Positions 35,726-44,042 of a stretch of DNA of 64,000 nt are shown one piece after another. The stretch's first letter is position 1. Every line of letters begins with the position of its first letter. The DNA is from Sandaracinobacteroides sp041675905 (lineage in GTDB: Bacteria > Pseudomonadota > Alphaproteobacteria > Sphingomonadales > Sphingomonadaceae), in assembly GCA_041675905.1 (NCBI GenBank), contig JBAYSX010000013.1, positions 1 to 64,000 on the forward strand, in the 5' to 3' direction. The notes under the pieces were generated by a model. The model made no database searches, was not told the origin of the DNA, and saw only the letters and a list, made by a program, of their open reading frames with translations. The translations under genes were made by a program, and so were the position numbers.

Positions 35726-37116
35726 CCCGTATTATCATGATCTCCAACCGGGTACAGGTAACATCCAGTGGCCAGGCGGGCGCGCAAGGCGGGCTTTCGG
35801 TGGCGCTGGAGGCGGCGCTGACGGAATCGGGCGGCATCTGGTTCGGCTGGTCCGGCGGGATCACCGAGGAATTTACCGGCGATATACAGTTCCAGCGTAA
35901 CCATGCGGGCGTGGCGACCGCCACCATCGATCTCGAAGAACAGGATGTCGAGGAATATTATAACGGCTACGCCAACCGGACGCTTTGGCCGCTGTTCCAT
36001 TATCGCATCGATCTGGCCGAATATGAACGCGGGTTTGCCGCAGGTTTCCAGCGGGTTAACGAACGTTTCGCCAGCACGGTCCGCCCGCTGGTGGAGCCGG
36101 ACGATGTGCTGTGGGTGCATGACTATCATCTGATCCCGCTGGGCGCTGAATTACGGGCGCATGGCGTATCCAATCGCATCGGCTTTTTTCTGCATACACC
36201 CTGGCCACCGCGCCGGCTGATGTCTGTGCTGCCGGAGGCGCAGGAACTGGTGAACGCGATGTTCGCCTATGATCTCATCGGCTTCCAGACCGCCGAATGG
36301 ATGGACTCGTTCCGGGATTTTGTGGTGCATGAAATGCAGGGACAGATTCTGGAAGATGGCAGGCTGGGGCTGGGCACGCGCGCGGTGCGGTGCATCCCTT
36401 GCCCCATCGGTATCGATGCCCAGGCCTTCGCACGCTTCGCAGAAACACCGGATGCGGTCGCCACGCGGAAGCTGATGCGGGAAAGCGCCGCCGGTCGCGC
36501 GATGATCTTCGGCGTGGACCGGCTGGATTATTCCAAAGGTCTGGAAGAACGCTTCCGTGGCTATGAGCGTTTCCTCGCCGCGCATCCGGAAGTACGCAAA
36601 TCGGTGTTTTTATTGCAAATCGCACCGCCATCCCGCGAAGCCGTGGAAAGCTACCAGAAAATCCGCGCGACTTTGGAGAGTCTGTCTGGCCATATCAATG
36701 GCGCTTATGCCGATCTCGATTGGGTGCCGGTGCGCTATGTGAACGAAGGCTATCCGCGCGATCATCTGGCCGGGGTCTATCGCGCCGCGCGGATTGGCCT
36801 GGTCACTCCGCTGCGGGACGGGATGAATCTGGTGGCCAAGGAATATATCGCAGCACAGGATCCGGAGGATCCGGGCGTGCTGATTCTTTCCCGCTTTGCC
36901 GGAGCTGCGGCCCAGATGCATGAAGCAGTGCTGGTAAACCCTTACAGCGCCGAAGAATTGTCGGATGCGATTTACCAGGCGCTGACGATGCCACTGGAGG
37001 AGCGGATCGCCCGCTGGCGCAAGCTGATGGATGGCATTACCCGTGAAGATGTGCATAAATGGCGGCGTGATTTTACCGAAGCACTGATGGCGATACCCTT
37101 TCCGGAAGAGGTCTGA
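35722..37116 (+). CDS. otsA: Trehalose-6-phosphate synthase OtsA
   Basis: The 464-residue GT20 enzyme makes trehalose-6-phosphate from UDP-glucose and glucose-6-phosphate. It opens with IIMISNRV, then has GGLSVALEAAL, the loop VHDYHLIPLGAELR, VDRLDYSKGLEERF for sugar-nucleotide binding and RDGMNLVAKEYIAAQ. The ATG at 35722 lies in the ATGA overlap with the GH15 gene; an ATG at 35707 would add five residues. It completes the otsB-GH15-otsA operon. Confidence 0.94.
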   Translation: MTRIIMISNRVQVTSSGQAGAQGGLSVALEAALTESGGIWFGWSGGITEEFTGDIQFQRNHAGVATATIDLEEQDVEEYYNGYANRTLWPLFHYRIDLAEYERGFAAGFQRVNERFASTVRPLVEPDDVLWVHDYHLIPLGAELRAHGVSNRIGFFLHTPWPPRRLMSVLPEAQELVNAMFAYDLIGFQTAEWMDSFRDFVVHEMQGQILEDGRLGLGTRAVRCIPCPIGIDAQAFARFAETPDAVATRKLMRESAAGRAMIFGVDRLDYSKGLEERFRGYERFLAAHPEVRKSVFLLQIAPPSREAVESYQKIRATLESLSGHINGAYADLDWVPVRYVNEGYPRDHLAGVYRAARIGLVTPLRDGMNLVAKEYIAAQDPEDPGVLILSRFAGAAAQMHEAVLVNPYSAEELSDAIYQALTMPLEERIARWRKLMDGITREDVHKWRRDFTEALMAIPFPEEV

Positions 37117-37167
37117 ACCAATAATCTGACCCATCCGGTTCAAAAAAATTCCGGGAAATCTGGACAA

Positions 37168-37386
37168 ATGGGCAAACCGGCAGAGCAAATCCAGGAGGAT
37201 AAGACGCCGATTATTTCCGGCGGACGCATTCCGGGCATGTTATCAGGTGCAATCATTGCGGTGGGTCGGGAATATGTTGAATCCTATGTGGAATTTACGC
37301 ATTTCGTCGAAGCCGCACAGCATCTGATCAATGCAGGCGCGAGCCACCAGCATATTGAAAGCAGCGAAAGCGAACACGGGCATTGA
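37168..37386 (+). CDS. Small hypothetical protein after otsA
   Basis: The 72-residue reading frame has a mixed, protein-like composition, with a hydrophobic middle (GMLSGAIIAVG) and a His/Glu/Ser-rich acidic end (HQHIESSESEHGH). I do not recognise it. It starts 51 bases after otsA, has no strong ribosome site, and ends 14 bases before a terminator-like hairpin, which favours a real last gene of the ots unit. Without homologues it remains uncertain. Confidence 0.4.
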   Translation: MGKPAEQIQEDKTPIISGGRIPGMLSGAIIAVGREYVESYVEFTHFVEAAQHLINAGASHQHIESSESEHGH

Positions 37387-37400
37387 AAGCCTGGCATGGA

Positions 37401-37421
37401 CGGAGCCCGTTCGAGGCTCCG
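37401..37421. terminator. Bidirectional terminator between the ots unit and tyrS
   Basis: CGGAGCC at 37401-37407 and GGCTCCG at 37415-37421 form a 7-bp stem with a 7-base loop in the 44 bases between two converging genes. The T-rich tail on the plus strand (TTCCGTTTA) is weak. It probably serves both strands. Confidence 0.6.
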
Positions 37422-37430
37422 TTCCGTTTA

Positions 37431-38645
37431 CTACTCCGCGATCAGCAAGGCGTGGCGTTTGCGGCCCAGCGACAGTTTCGCGGGAGCTGATACCGTTGCC
37501 GCAACATCGGTTACTGGTTCTCCATCCACCCGCACCGCCTTTTCGCCGATCTTGCGCCGGGCTTCGCCCCTGGACGCCGCCAGACCGGAATCGACGAGAG
37601 CATCGATCAGCGTGACCGAACCTTTGACGGCAAGCTTCGGCAGTCCTTCGCCAGCACCGCCTTCGCCAAAGGTTGCGGTGGCGGTGGTGGCGGCGGCGTC
37701 AGCAGCGGCCTGGCCCCGGCACAACGCGGTGGCGGCGGTGGCCAGCACAATCTTCGCGTCGTTGATCTCCGCATCCCGCAAGGCTTCGAGGCGTGCGATT
37801 TCATCCACCGGCAGATCGGTGAACAGGCGCAAGAATCGCCCGACATCGCGGTCATCGGTGTTGCGCCAGAATTGCCAGTAATCCCAATCGGATAGCATAT
37901 CCGCATTCAGCCAGACAGCACCCCCCGCCGTCTTGCCCATTTTCGAACCGTCGGCGTTGGTGATCAGCGGAGTAGTAAGGCCGAACAATTCCGTGCCATC
38001 GACGCGTCGGGCGAGATCGACCCCCTGGATGATATTGCCCCATTGGTCCGACCCGCCCATTTGCAACCGGATGCCATGGCGGCGGGAAAGTTCCACATAA
38101 TCATAGGCCTGCAAGACCATATAGTTAAACTCGAGAAACGACAAAGGTTGCTCGCGCTCCAGACGCATCCGGACCGAATCCATCGTCAGCATCCGGTTGA
38201 CCGAGAAGTGCCGCCCATAATCGCGGAGGAAAGAAATATAGGCCAGATTATCCAGCCAATCGGCATTATCGACCATGACGGCATCCGACGGGCCATCACC
38301 GAAAGTCAGGAATTTCTCGAATACCCCCAGAATGGAGGCCTTGTTGCTGGCGATGTCTTCCACCGACAACAACTGTCTCTGCGTATCCTTGCCGGAGGGG
38401 TCGCCAATCTTGCTGGTCCCACCGCCCATCAGCACATAGGGTTTGCCGCCGGCCTGTTGCAGCCGACGCAGCATCATGATCGACATCAGATGGCCGACAT
38501 GCAGCGACGGACCCGTAAGGTCGAAACCGATATAGCCGGAAAGTCCCGGTTCTGCGGCGCGGGCGTCGAGCCCTTCGGCATGCGTGATCTGGTGGATATA
38601 GCCGCGCGCGTCGAGCGTGCGGAGGAAGGGAGAAGTATAGCTCAT
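37431..38645 (-). CDS. tyrS: Tyrosyl-tRNA synthetase
   Basis: The 404-residue class I enzyme charges tRNA-Tyr. It has the HIGH-type motif HVGHLMSIM, the tyrosine-binding MGGSDQWGNI, the KMSKS-like loop SKMGKT, and a C-terminal S4 RNA-binding domain (about residues 340-404). The frame extends upstream to 38906, overlapping anmK; ATG at 38645 (MSYTSPFLRTLDARG) is the normal start. It is divergent from anmK with only 28 bases between the two start codons, so promoters must reach into the coding sequences. Confidence 0.94.
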   Translation of the reverse strand: MSYTSPFLRTLDARGYIHQITHAEGLDARAAEPGLSGYIGFDLTGPSLHVGHLMSIMMLRRLQQAGGKPYVLMGGGTSKIGDPSGKDTQRQLLSVEDIASNKASILGVFEKFLTFGDGPSDAVMVDNADWLDNLAYISFLRDYGRHFSVNRMLTMDSVRMRLEREQPLSFLEFNYMVLQAYDYVELSRRHGIRLQMGGSDQWGNIIQGVDLARRVDGTELFGLTTPLITNADGSKMGKTAGGAVWLNADMLSDWDYWQFWRNTDDRDVGRFLRLFTDLPVDEIARLEALRDAEINDAKIVLATAATALCRGQAAADAAATTATATFGEGGAGEGLPKLAVKGSVTLIDALVDSGLAASRGEARRKIGEKAVRVDGEPVTDVAATVSAPAKLSLGRKRHALLIAE

Positions 38646-38673
38646 GATGCCGGATGCTGTAGGGCAAGGAGCG

Positions 38674-39771
38674 ATGCAGGAAAAGCGAATCGTCGTCGGA
38701 CTGATGTCTGGCACCTCTGTCGATGCCGTCGATGCGGCACTGATTGAAACGGACGGCATGGAATATGTGCGGCCCATGGCTTTCCATGCGCACTCGTATA
38801 GCGACGCCGAGCGGCAATTGATTCGCGCGGCGGCGGCGCGGGCGCTGGCGATGCCTGCACCTGGCGAGGATCCGCTGATCGCACGCGCGGAGGAAGTCCT
38901 GACCATCGCCCACGCCGAAGCCGTGGCGGCGCTGCCTGGCAGCGAGCAGGCGGTGCTGATTGGTTTTCATGGCCAGACGGTGGCACACCGGCCTCCGGGT
39001 GCGGGCGTGCCCGCGCCATTCACCTGGCAAATCGGCGACGCGACATTATTGGCGCGACGGACGGGAATGGTGGTGGTCCATGATTTCCGCAGCGCAGATG
39101 TCGCGGCGGGCGGGCAGGGTGCGCCGCTGGCTCCGGGCTTCCATCGCGCGCTGGCGAGTCACCTCGAACAGCCGCTTGGTGTGCTAAATCTGGGCGGAGT
39201 CGCCAATCTGACCTGGTTCGCGGAAAGCGCCTGGGGCGCGTTCGATACTGGCCCGGCCAATGGGCTGATCGACGACTGGGCCGCGCGGCACGGTGGCGGC
39301 AGATTCGATGAGGATGGGCGCATGGCCTCGGGTGGTCGGGTCGATGAAGCGATCCTGGCGGTGATGACGTCTGCTGAATGGTTTGATCAGCCACCGCCCA
39401 AGTCTCTGGATCGCAGTGATTTCTCTCTCGAGCCGGTGCGCGGACTCTCCGCCGAGGATGGCGCAGCGACATTGACGGCGTTTACCGCCGAAACGGTGCG
39501 CCGGGCGCTGGGGCACTTGCCTGTGCCGTTGCGGCGTTTGCTGGTGACGGGTGGTGGCCGGCATAATCCGGTGCTGATGCGGATGCTGGCCCGGCGGACC
39601 GGTATTGCGGTGGACCCGGTCGAGGCGGTCGGCTGGCAGGGGGACGCACTGGAGGCCCAGGCATTTGGCTGGCTGGCGGTTCGGCATGTGCGCGGGTTGC
39701 CGCTATCGTGGCCGGAGACGACCGGCGTTCCGCTCCCGCAGACCGGCGGTCGTCTCGTCAAGCCAAGCTAA
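38674..39771 (+). CDS. anmK: Anhydro-N-acetylmuramic acid kinase
   Basis: The 365-residue enzyme opens the anhydro ring of 1,6-anhydroMurNAc and phosphorylates it to MurNAc-6-phosphate in cell-wall recycling. GLMSGTSVDAVDAALIE near the start (ATP-binding), GFHGQTVAHRP and LLVTGGGRHNPVLMRML are family blocks. AAGGAG at 38666-38671 supports the ATG at 38674 over the upstream ATG at 38644. The stop lies only three bases from the stop of the converging glutathione peroxidase gene. Confidence 0.92.
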   Translation: MQEKRIVVGLMSGTSVDAVDAALIETDGMEYVRPMAFHAHSYSDAERQLIRAAAARALAMPAPGEDPLIARAEEVLTIAHAEAVAALPGSEQAVLIGFHGQTVAHRPPGAGVPAPFTWQIGDATLLARRTGMVVVHDFRSADVAAGGQGAPLAPGFHRALASHLEQPLGVLNLGGVANLTWFAESAWGAFDTGPANGLIDDWAARHGGGRFDEDGRMASGGRVDEAILAVMTSAEWFDQPPPKSLDRSDFSLEPVRGLSAEDGAATLTAFTAETVRRALGHLPVPLRRLLVTGGGRHNPVLMRMLARRTGIAVDPVEAVGWQGDALEAQAFGWLAVRHVRGLPLSWPETTGVPLPQTGGRLVKPS

Positions 39772-39774
39772 TCC

Positions 39775-40332
39775 TCAGGCCGCGGGGCGGGCCAATTCCG
39801 TTTCGATTGCAGACACCAGCGCCGGATCGTCCGGTGCGGTATTGGGTGCGAAGCGGCCTGCCACGCTGCCATCGCGGGCGATCAGGAACTTCTCGAAATT
39901 CCACAATAACTCCGGTTGCGGGTTGGGCGTCATGCCAAAACCGCGCAGCTTTTCGCGAAATGCGTCGCCGTCTCCGGATGCGTTCGGCGCGGCTTTGATC
40001 AGTTCTGCGTATAACGGGTGTTTATCCGGACCGGTCGCCTGAACTTTCGAGAACATCGGGAAGCTGACGGAGTATTCCGTCGAGCAGAAGTTCGCGATTT
40101 CTGCGTTCGTGCCCGGCTCTTGCCCGGCGAAATCATTCGCGGGGAAGCCGGTTACAACCAGGCCCTTGTCCTTATATTCCTGATAGAGATTTTCCAGGCC
40201 GTCATATTGTGGCGTCAGCCCGCATTTGGAGGCGACATTAACGACAAGAACGACCTTGCCGGCATAATCTGCCAGCGAAGAATCCTGATTGGTGATGGTT
40301 TTCAGTGGAATTTGCTGAAGCGCGGTCGTCAT
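39775..40332 (-). CDS. Glutathione peroxidase family protein (Cys type)
   Basis: The 185-residue thioredoxin-fold enzyme has the GPx catalytic cysteine in VNVASKCGLTPQY (about residue 37), the GFPANDFAGQEPG motif with the catalytic Gln, and WNFEKFLI with the catalytic Trp/Asn region. It reduces peroxides; in bacteria the reductant is often thioredoxin. AAAGGAA nine bases before the ATG at 40332 fixes the start; the open frame reaches 40398. It is a single gene between convergent anmK and the hydrolase gene. Confidence 0.9.
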   Translation of the reverse strand: MTTALQQIPLKTITNQDSSLADYAGKVVLVVNVASKCGLTPQYDGLENLYQEYKDKGLVVTGFPANDFAGQEPGTNAEIANFCSTEYSVSFPMFSKVQATGPDKHPLYAELIKAAPNASGDGDAFREKLRGFGMTPNPQPELLWNFEKFLIARDGSVAGRFAPNTAPDDPALVSAIETELARPAA

Positions 40333-40404
40333 TTGGAAAATTCCTTTCGGCTGGATGCAGCGGGGGGTAGGGAACACCGGCTTTCCCCGCTGCGTCAAGC
40401 CCGG

Positions 40405-41052
40405 TTATTTTCCGCTGGCGAGGCGTCGATCCAGATAGGCTTCCACCGTTCCCATCAACTGGTCCATTTCATTCACGAAGAAATGATTGGCCCCTTCGAT
40501 TTTTTCATAATCGATGGTGATGTGCTTCTGGGTTTTAAGCTTGTCGACCAGCTTTTGCACGCCCGGCTCGGTGACGACTTCGTCCGCCGTTCCCTGAACG
40601 ATAATGCCTGACGACGGGCAGGGCGCGAGAAAACCGAAATCATAAAGATTGGCTGGCGGCGCGATGGAGATAAAACCGCGTACTTCAGGCCGGCGCATCA
40701 GCAATTGCATGCCGATCAGTGCGCCAAAACTGAAGCCCGCGACCCATGTGCCGGAGGATTCCGGATTGATCGCCTGCAGCCAATCCAGCGCGGATGCCGC
40801 ATCCGACAATTCACCGACACCGTTGTCGAAAGTGCCTTCCGAGCGCCCGACACCGCGAAAGTTGAAGCGCAAGGTGGCGAAGCCACGCTTGACGAACATC
40901 TGATACAATGCCAGCGTGATGGCGTTGTTCATCGTGCCGCCCGCCCCCGGATGCGGGTGCAACACGATGGCGATGGGCGGTCGCGGCTTTGCCGCTGGTT
41001 GATAACGCCCCTGCAAGCGCCCCTCAGGGCCGGGGAAAATAACTTCTGGCAC
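40405..41052 (-). CDS. Alpha/beta hydrolase (dienelactone hydrolase-like fold)
   Basis: With GTG at 41052 as start the product is 215 residues and begins PEVIFPGPEGRLQGRY, the usual opening for this family. AGAGGA sits five bases before that GTG. The nucleophile elbow is GFSFGA (Ser), with HPHPGAGG as the oxyanion region, an Asp in GTADEVV and His in GANHFF completing the triad. The longer frame from 41169 overlaps the next gene and adds an unlikely tail. It is probably an esterase or small-molecule hydrolase; the substrate is unknown. It is divergent from the cysteine desulfurase pair. Confidence 0.8.
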   Translation of the reverse strand: MPEVIFPGPEGRLQGRYQPAAKPRPPIAIVLHPHPGAGGTMNNAITLALYQMFVKRGFATLRFNFRGVGRSEGTFDNGVGELSDAASALDWLQAINPESSGTWVAGFSFGALIGMQLLMRRPEVRGFISIAPPANLYDFGFLAPCPSSGIIVQGTADEVVTEPGVQKLVDKLKTQKHITIDYEKIEGANHFFVNEMDQLMGTVEAYLDRRLASGK

Positions 41053-41113
41053 GCATGTCCTCTCGGGCTGGCGGATTAAATGGCGGAGGCCATTGTCCGT
41101 TCCGGTAGCAAAG

Positions 41114-41128
41114 ATGGAATATTTCCAT
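41114..41128. promoter_or_regulatory. 15-bp palindrome before the cysteine desulfurase operon
   Basis: ATGGAATATTTCCAT has perfect 6-bp arms around TAT. It adjoins TATATAAG (41128-41135), which could be a -10 element for the rightward operon starting at 41168. The site lies in the 115-base region shared with the hydrolase gene and could be an operator for a redox or Fe-S regulator. It does not match the IscR or RirA patterns I know. Confidence 0.4.
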
Positions 41129-41167
41129 ATATAAGGAGCCGCCACACGCAAAAGCAAGCCGGATGCC

Positions 41168-42268
41168 ATGATCGCGAAATCTGTTTATCTTGACTGGGCC
41201 GCAACAGCCCCGCTTGCGGGCGCTGCGATTGCGGCCATGACGGATGCGATGACAGACCTGGCCGCCGGGCGATATGCCAACCCGTCTTCCCAACACGCCC
41301 CTGGTCGTACGGCGCGGCGCGCACTGGGGAATGCGCGGGCGGGTCTGGCCGCCTGGGCGGGGGTCTCGCCGGACGATATTATTTTTACCAGCGGCGGCAC
41401 CGAAGCGCTGGCGTTGGCGCTGGGCGGTGCGGATTGCAGCGCCCGGGTGGTTGGCGCAACGGAGCACGCCGCCGTGCGCCTGGCCGCGCCGGATGCAGCG
41501 GTGGCGCCGGTGGACGCAAATGGCGTCCTTCGCCTCGATGTGCTGGATGCCATGCTGGCGGACACACCGGCGGGCGCGCTGGTTGCGGTCGCCCAGGCTA
41601 ATAATGAAACCGGCGTGGTGCAGGATATCGCAGCGATTGCGGCGGTGGTTCACGCGCATGATGGCCGCTTGCTGGTCGATGCTGTGCAGGCAGCGGGAAA
41701 ATTGCCGCTTCCGCGCGCGGCGGATTTCATTGCGCTTTCCGCTCACAAGCTTGGCGGGCCGATGGGGGTGGGGGCGCTGATCGTGCGGTGTCGCGATGGT
41801 TTTGCAGCGGTGCGGCCCGGCGGCGGTCAGGAGAGCGGTTATCGCGGAGGCACGGAAAATCTCCCCGGCATCCTCGGCTTTGCGGCGGCGGTAACAGCAC
41901 AAAACCCGGACTGGACAGATCGTTGCGCAATGTTGCGACAAGGACTGGAAGGCGCCGTGGTATCAGCCGGTGCGCATATCAATGGCGCAGGCACGACGCG
42001 TTTGCCGACGATTTCTTCGATCCATTTGCCGGGCATCCCGGCGGCGACGCAGCTGATGGCGCTGGATCTGGCGGGTATCGCTGTATCGCAGGGGTCCGCC
42101 TGTTCGTCCGGCACACTGAAGCCATCGGAAACCCTGATCGCCATGGGACTGCATGCAGCCGCCGGAGAATCGCTCCGGGTATCCATGGGCTGGAACACAA
42201 CCGGCGCTGACATCGATCGGTTCCTCGAGGCATGGATGCCGCTGGCGGAAAGGCGTCGGGCGGCATGA
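41168..42268 (+). CDS. Cysteine desulfurase (class V aminotransferase), first of a tandem pair
   Basis: The 366-residue enzyme removes sulfur from cysteine with pyridoxal phosphate for Fe-S clusters or tRNA thiolation. It shows SVYLDWAATAP, FTSGGTEALALAL, GATEHAAV with the PLP-stacking His, LSAHKLGGPMG with the PLP lysine (about residue 193), and the mobile loop SQGSACSSGT with the persulfide Cys. This places it in the NifS/IscS group. Its stop overlaps the start of a second, similar enzyme by four bases. No scaffold or Suf genes lie nearby. Confidence 0.9.
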   Translation: MIAKSVYLDWAATAPLAGAAIAAMTDAMTDLAAGRYANPSSQHAPGRTARRALGNARAGLAAWAGVSPDDIIFTSGGTEALALALGGADCSARVVGATEHAAVRLAAPDAAVAPVDANGVLRLDVLDAMLADTPAGALVAVAQANNETGVVQDIAAIAAVVHAHDGRLLVDAVQAAGKLPLPRAADFIALSAHKLGGPMGVGALIVRCRDGFAAVRPGGGQESGYRGGTENLPGILGFAAAVTAQNPDWTDRCAMLRQGLEGAVVSAGAHINGAGTTRLPTISSIHLPGIPAATQLMALDLAGIAVSQGSACSSGTLKPSETLIAMGLHAAAGESLRVSMGWNTTGADIDRFLEAWMPLAERRRAA

Positions 42269-43401
42269 TCGATCTCGACCAGCAGGCGACAACGCCCCTT
42301 GCGCCGGAAGCGCTGGCGGCGATGCTGCCCTATCTCGAAAAGCATCACTGGAATCCGCATAGCGCCCATCGCGGCGGGCGCATCGCCAAAGCGGCGCTGG
42401 AAGCGGCGCGGGTGCAAGTGGCGGCGGTGATCGGCGCGGAACCCGAGCGGCTATTGTTCACGTCCGGCGCGACAGAATCCAATAATCTCGCTCTCAAAGG
42501 TGCGATGGCGCGCGGCGGGCGGCTGGTTACGTTTGCCACCGAGCATAGCTGTGTGCTGGAGACTGCCCGGCATCTGGAGCGTCAGGGCGTAGCTGTCTCG
42601 ATCCTGCCGGTTTTGCCCGACGGTATGCCGGATATGGAAGCGTTTGCGGCGGCGCTGGGACCCGACGTGGCGCTGGTGTCGGCAATGCGGGTCAATAACG
42701 AAATCGGCTCGATCTGGCCGACGGCGGAACTCGCGCAGCTGACGCATGCCGCGGGTGCGCTGTTTCATTGTGATGCCGCGCAAGGCTTTGGCAAGGTGGA
42801 TTGCCAGTTGAGCAGTGGTCTGCAAGATGCGGACATCGTGAGTGTCTCTGCGCACAAAATCTACGGGCCGAAGGGCATCGGCGCCCTGTATGTGCGGGCC
42901 GGCGTGGATCTCGATCCGCTGCTCGACGGCGGTGGCCAGGAGGGCGGCATAAGATCCGGTACGCAAAGCCCGGCGCTGGCTGCCGGATTCGGCGCGGCGG
43001 CACGGTTGGCGCAGGGTCGCATGGCCGAGGATCAAGAGACGGCGGAGAAATTGATGCGGCTGGCGTTGCGCGCGCTGGAGGGGGTCCGGGTGCGCATCAA
43101 TGGTCCGGCACCCAGCAGCGCCGACCGCATTTCCACGAACCTTTCCCTGACATTCGATGGCGTCGATTCCTCCCGGCTGATCGCCGCCCTGCCGGGGATT
43201 GCGCTGTCTTCCGGTTCGGCGTGCAGCAGTGGCGCTGGCCGGCCCAGCCATGTGCTGGCCGCACTTGGGCTGGAAGCAGCAGCGGTACGTTCGACCCTGC
43301 GTCTGGGCTGGGGGCGGACAACCGGGGAAGCGGAGTTTGTCGAAGCCCTCGCCTCAATCGTCAAGGCGGTTTCAGGATTTCAGCAGCGGGCGGTTGCATG
43401 A
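42265..43401 (+). CDS. Cysteine desulfurase, second of a tandem pair
   Basis: The 378-residue enzyme is paralogous to its upstream neighbour. It has LFTSGATESNNLALKG, FATEHSCVLE with the PLP-stacking His, SAHKIYGPKGIGALYVR with the PLP lysine (about residue 198) and SSGSACSSGAGRPSHVL with the reactive Cys. All catalytic residues are intact in both copies, so neither looks like a decayed duplicate. It is more IscS-like in its C-terminal loop. It starts in an ATGA overlap and its stop overlaps the ferredoxin start, so all three are translated as a unit. Confidence 0.9.
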   Translation: MIDLDQQATTPLAPEALAAMLPYLEKHHWNPHSAHRGGRIAKAALEAARVQVAAVIGAEPERLLFTSGATESNNLALKGAMARGGRLVTFATEHSCVLETARHLERQGVAVSILPVLPDGMPDMEAFAAALGPDVALVSAMRVNNEIGSIWPTAELAQLTHAAGALFHCDAAQGFGKVDCQLSSGLQDADIVSVSAHKIYGPKGIGALYVRAGVDLDPLLDGGGQEGGIRSGTQSPALAAGFGAAARLAQGRMAEDQETAEKLMRLALRALEGVRVRINGPAPSSADRISTNLSLTFDGVDSSRLIAALPGIALSSGSACSSGAGRPSHVLAALGLEAAAVRSTLRLGWGRTTGEAEFVEALASIVKAVSGFQQRAVA

Positions 43402-43733
43402 CGAAAGTGCGATTTCTTTCGCCCGATGGCAGTTTGCGAGTGGAAGGCGAAGCGCCAGCGGGGACAAGCTTGCTCGATCTGGCCCAATCGCTGGGCGTTC
43501 CGCTGGAAGGGACGTGCGAGGGCGCGATGGCCTGCTCCACCTGCCATATTTATGTGTCGCGCGCTGATTGGGGCAAACTGCCGCCTGCCAGCCCGCCTGA
43601 GGAAGACATGCTGGATTTCGCGGCCCATGCCGGCCCGACGTCGCGGCTGGCGTGCCAGATCAGACTGGAGGAGGGGCTGAATACGCTGGAAGTGCGTTTG
43701 CCACGGAGCTATGCGGACATGCGAGGAAGTTAA
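43398..43733 (+). CDS. fdx: [2Fe-2S] ferredoxin, adrenodoxin type
   Basis: The 111-residue electron carrier has the cluster cysteines 40, 46, 49 and 86 in the CX5CX2C...C pattern (CEGAMACSTC), typical of Isc-type ferredoxins, and ends with LEVRLPRSYADMRGS. It would pass electrons for Fe-S assembly or a related redox step. Its start lies in the ATGA overlap with the second cysteine desulfurase, which strongly ties it to sulfur transfer. An alternative use with a P450 cannot be excluded. Confidence 0.9.
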   Translation: MTKVRFLSPDGSLRVEGEAPAGTSLLDLAQSLGVPLEGTCEGAMACSTCHIYVSRADWGKLPPASPPEEDMLDFAAHAGPTSRLACQIRLEEGLNTLEVRLPRSYADMRGS

Positions 43734-43779
43734 AAAAGCGCAAGGTCCGGGAACACCGGCAGGGCTGTCTGGTTAAGGT

Positions 43780-43923
43780 TCAGGCAAATTGGCTGGTTCG
43801 CAACAGTAAGGCTAGTATCAAAATGGTTAATACGACAAGTGCGCTTACCCAGATAACAGCCGGTGCGCCGCCCTGCGGAAGTTGGTCTTCAGCGGGCGGC
43901 TCGTCGCCCTGCACGTCATTCAT
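43780..43923 (-). CDS. 47-residue single-helix membrane protein
   Basis: From ATG at 43923 the product is 47 residues: an acidic, Pro/Gly-rich N-terminus (about 24 residues) and one membrane helix (AVIWVSALVVLTILILALLL) with a short basic end. GGAG lies 10 bases before the ATG. The frame extends upstream to 44043, but that would overlap the leader of the cold-shock gene. I do not recognise the family; it may be a small membrane regulator or a chance frame. Confidence 0.45.
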   Translation of the reverse strand: MNDVQGDEPPAEDQLPQGGAPAVIWVSALVVLTILILALLLRTSQFA

Positions 43924-44042
43924 CGCGTTAGTGCTCCGGTTTGTCGAATTCATGTGGCGTACAGCTGTGCGATATCTATATGACTTCCCATTGCGAAGCC
44001 AGATGCCTGAATGAGGGGTCTCAAAGAAAGCGGCGGGAGCCA

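Noticed and set aside
38646..38906. N-terminal extension of tyrS
   Set aside because: It lies antisense to anmK, and the family start MSYTSPFLRTL fits the ATG at 38645.
43734..43779. CCGG-based hairpin after the ferredoxin gene as a terminator
   Set aside because: The stem is only four pairs and the T run on the minus strand is about ten bases away from it.
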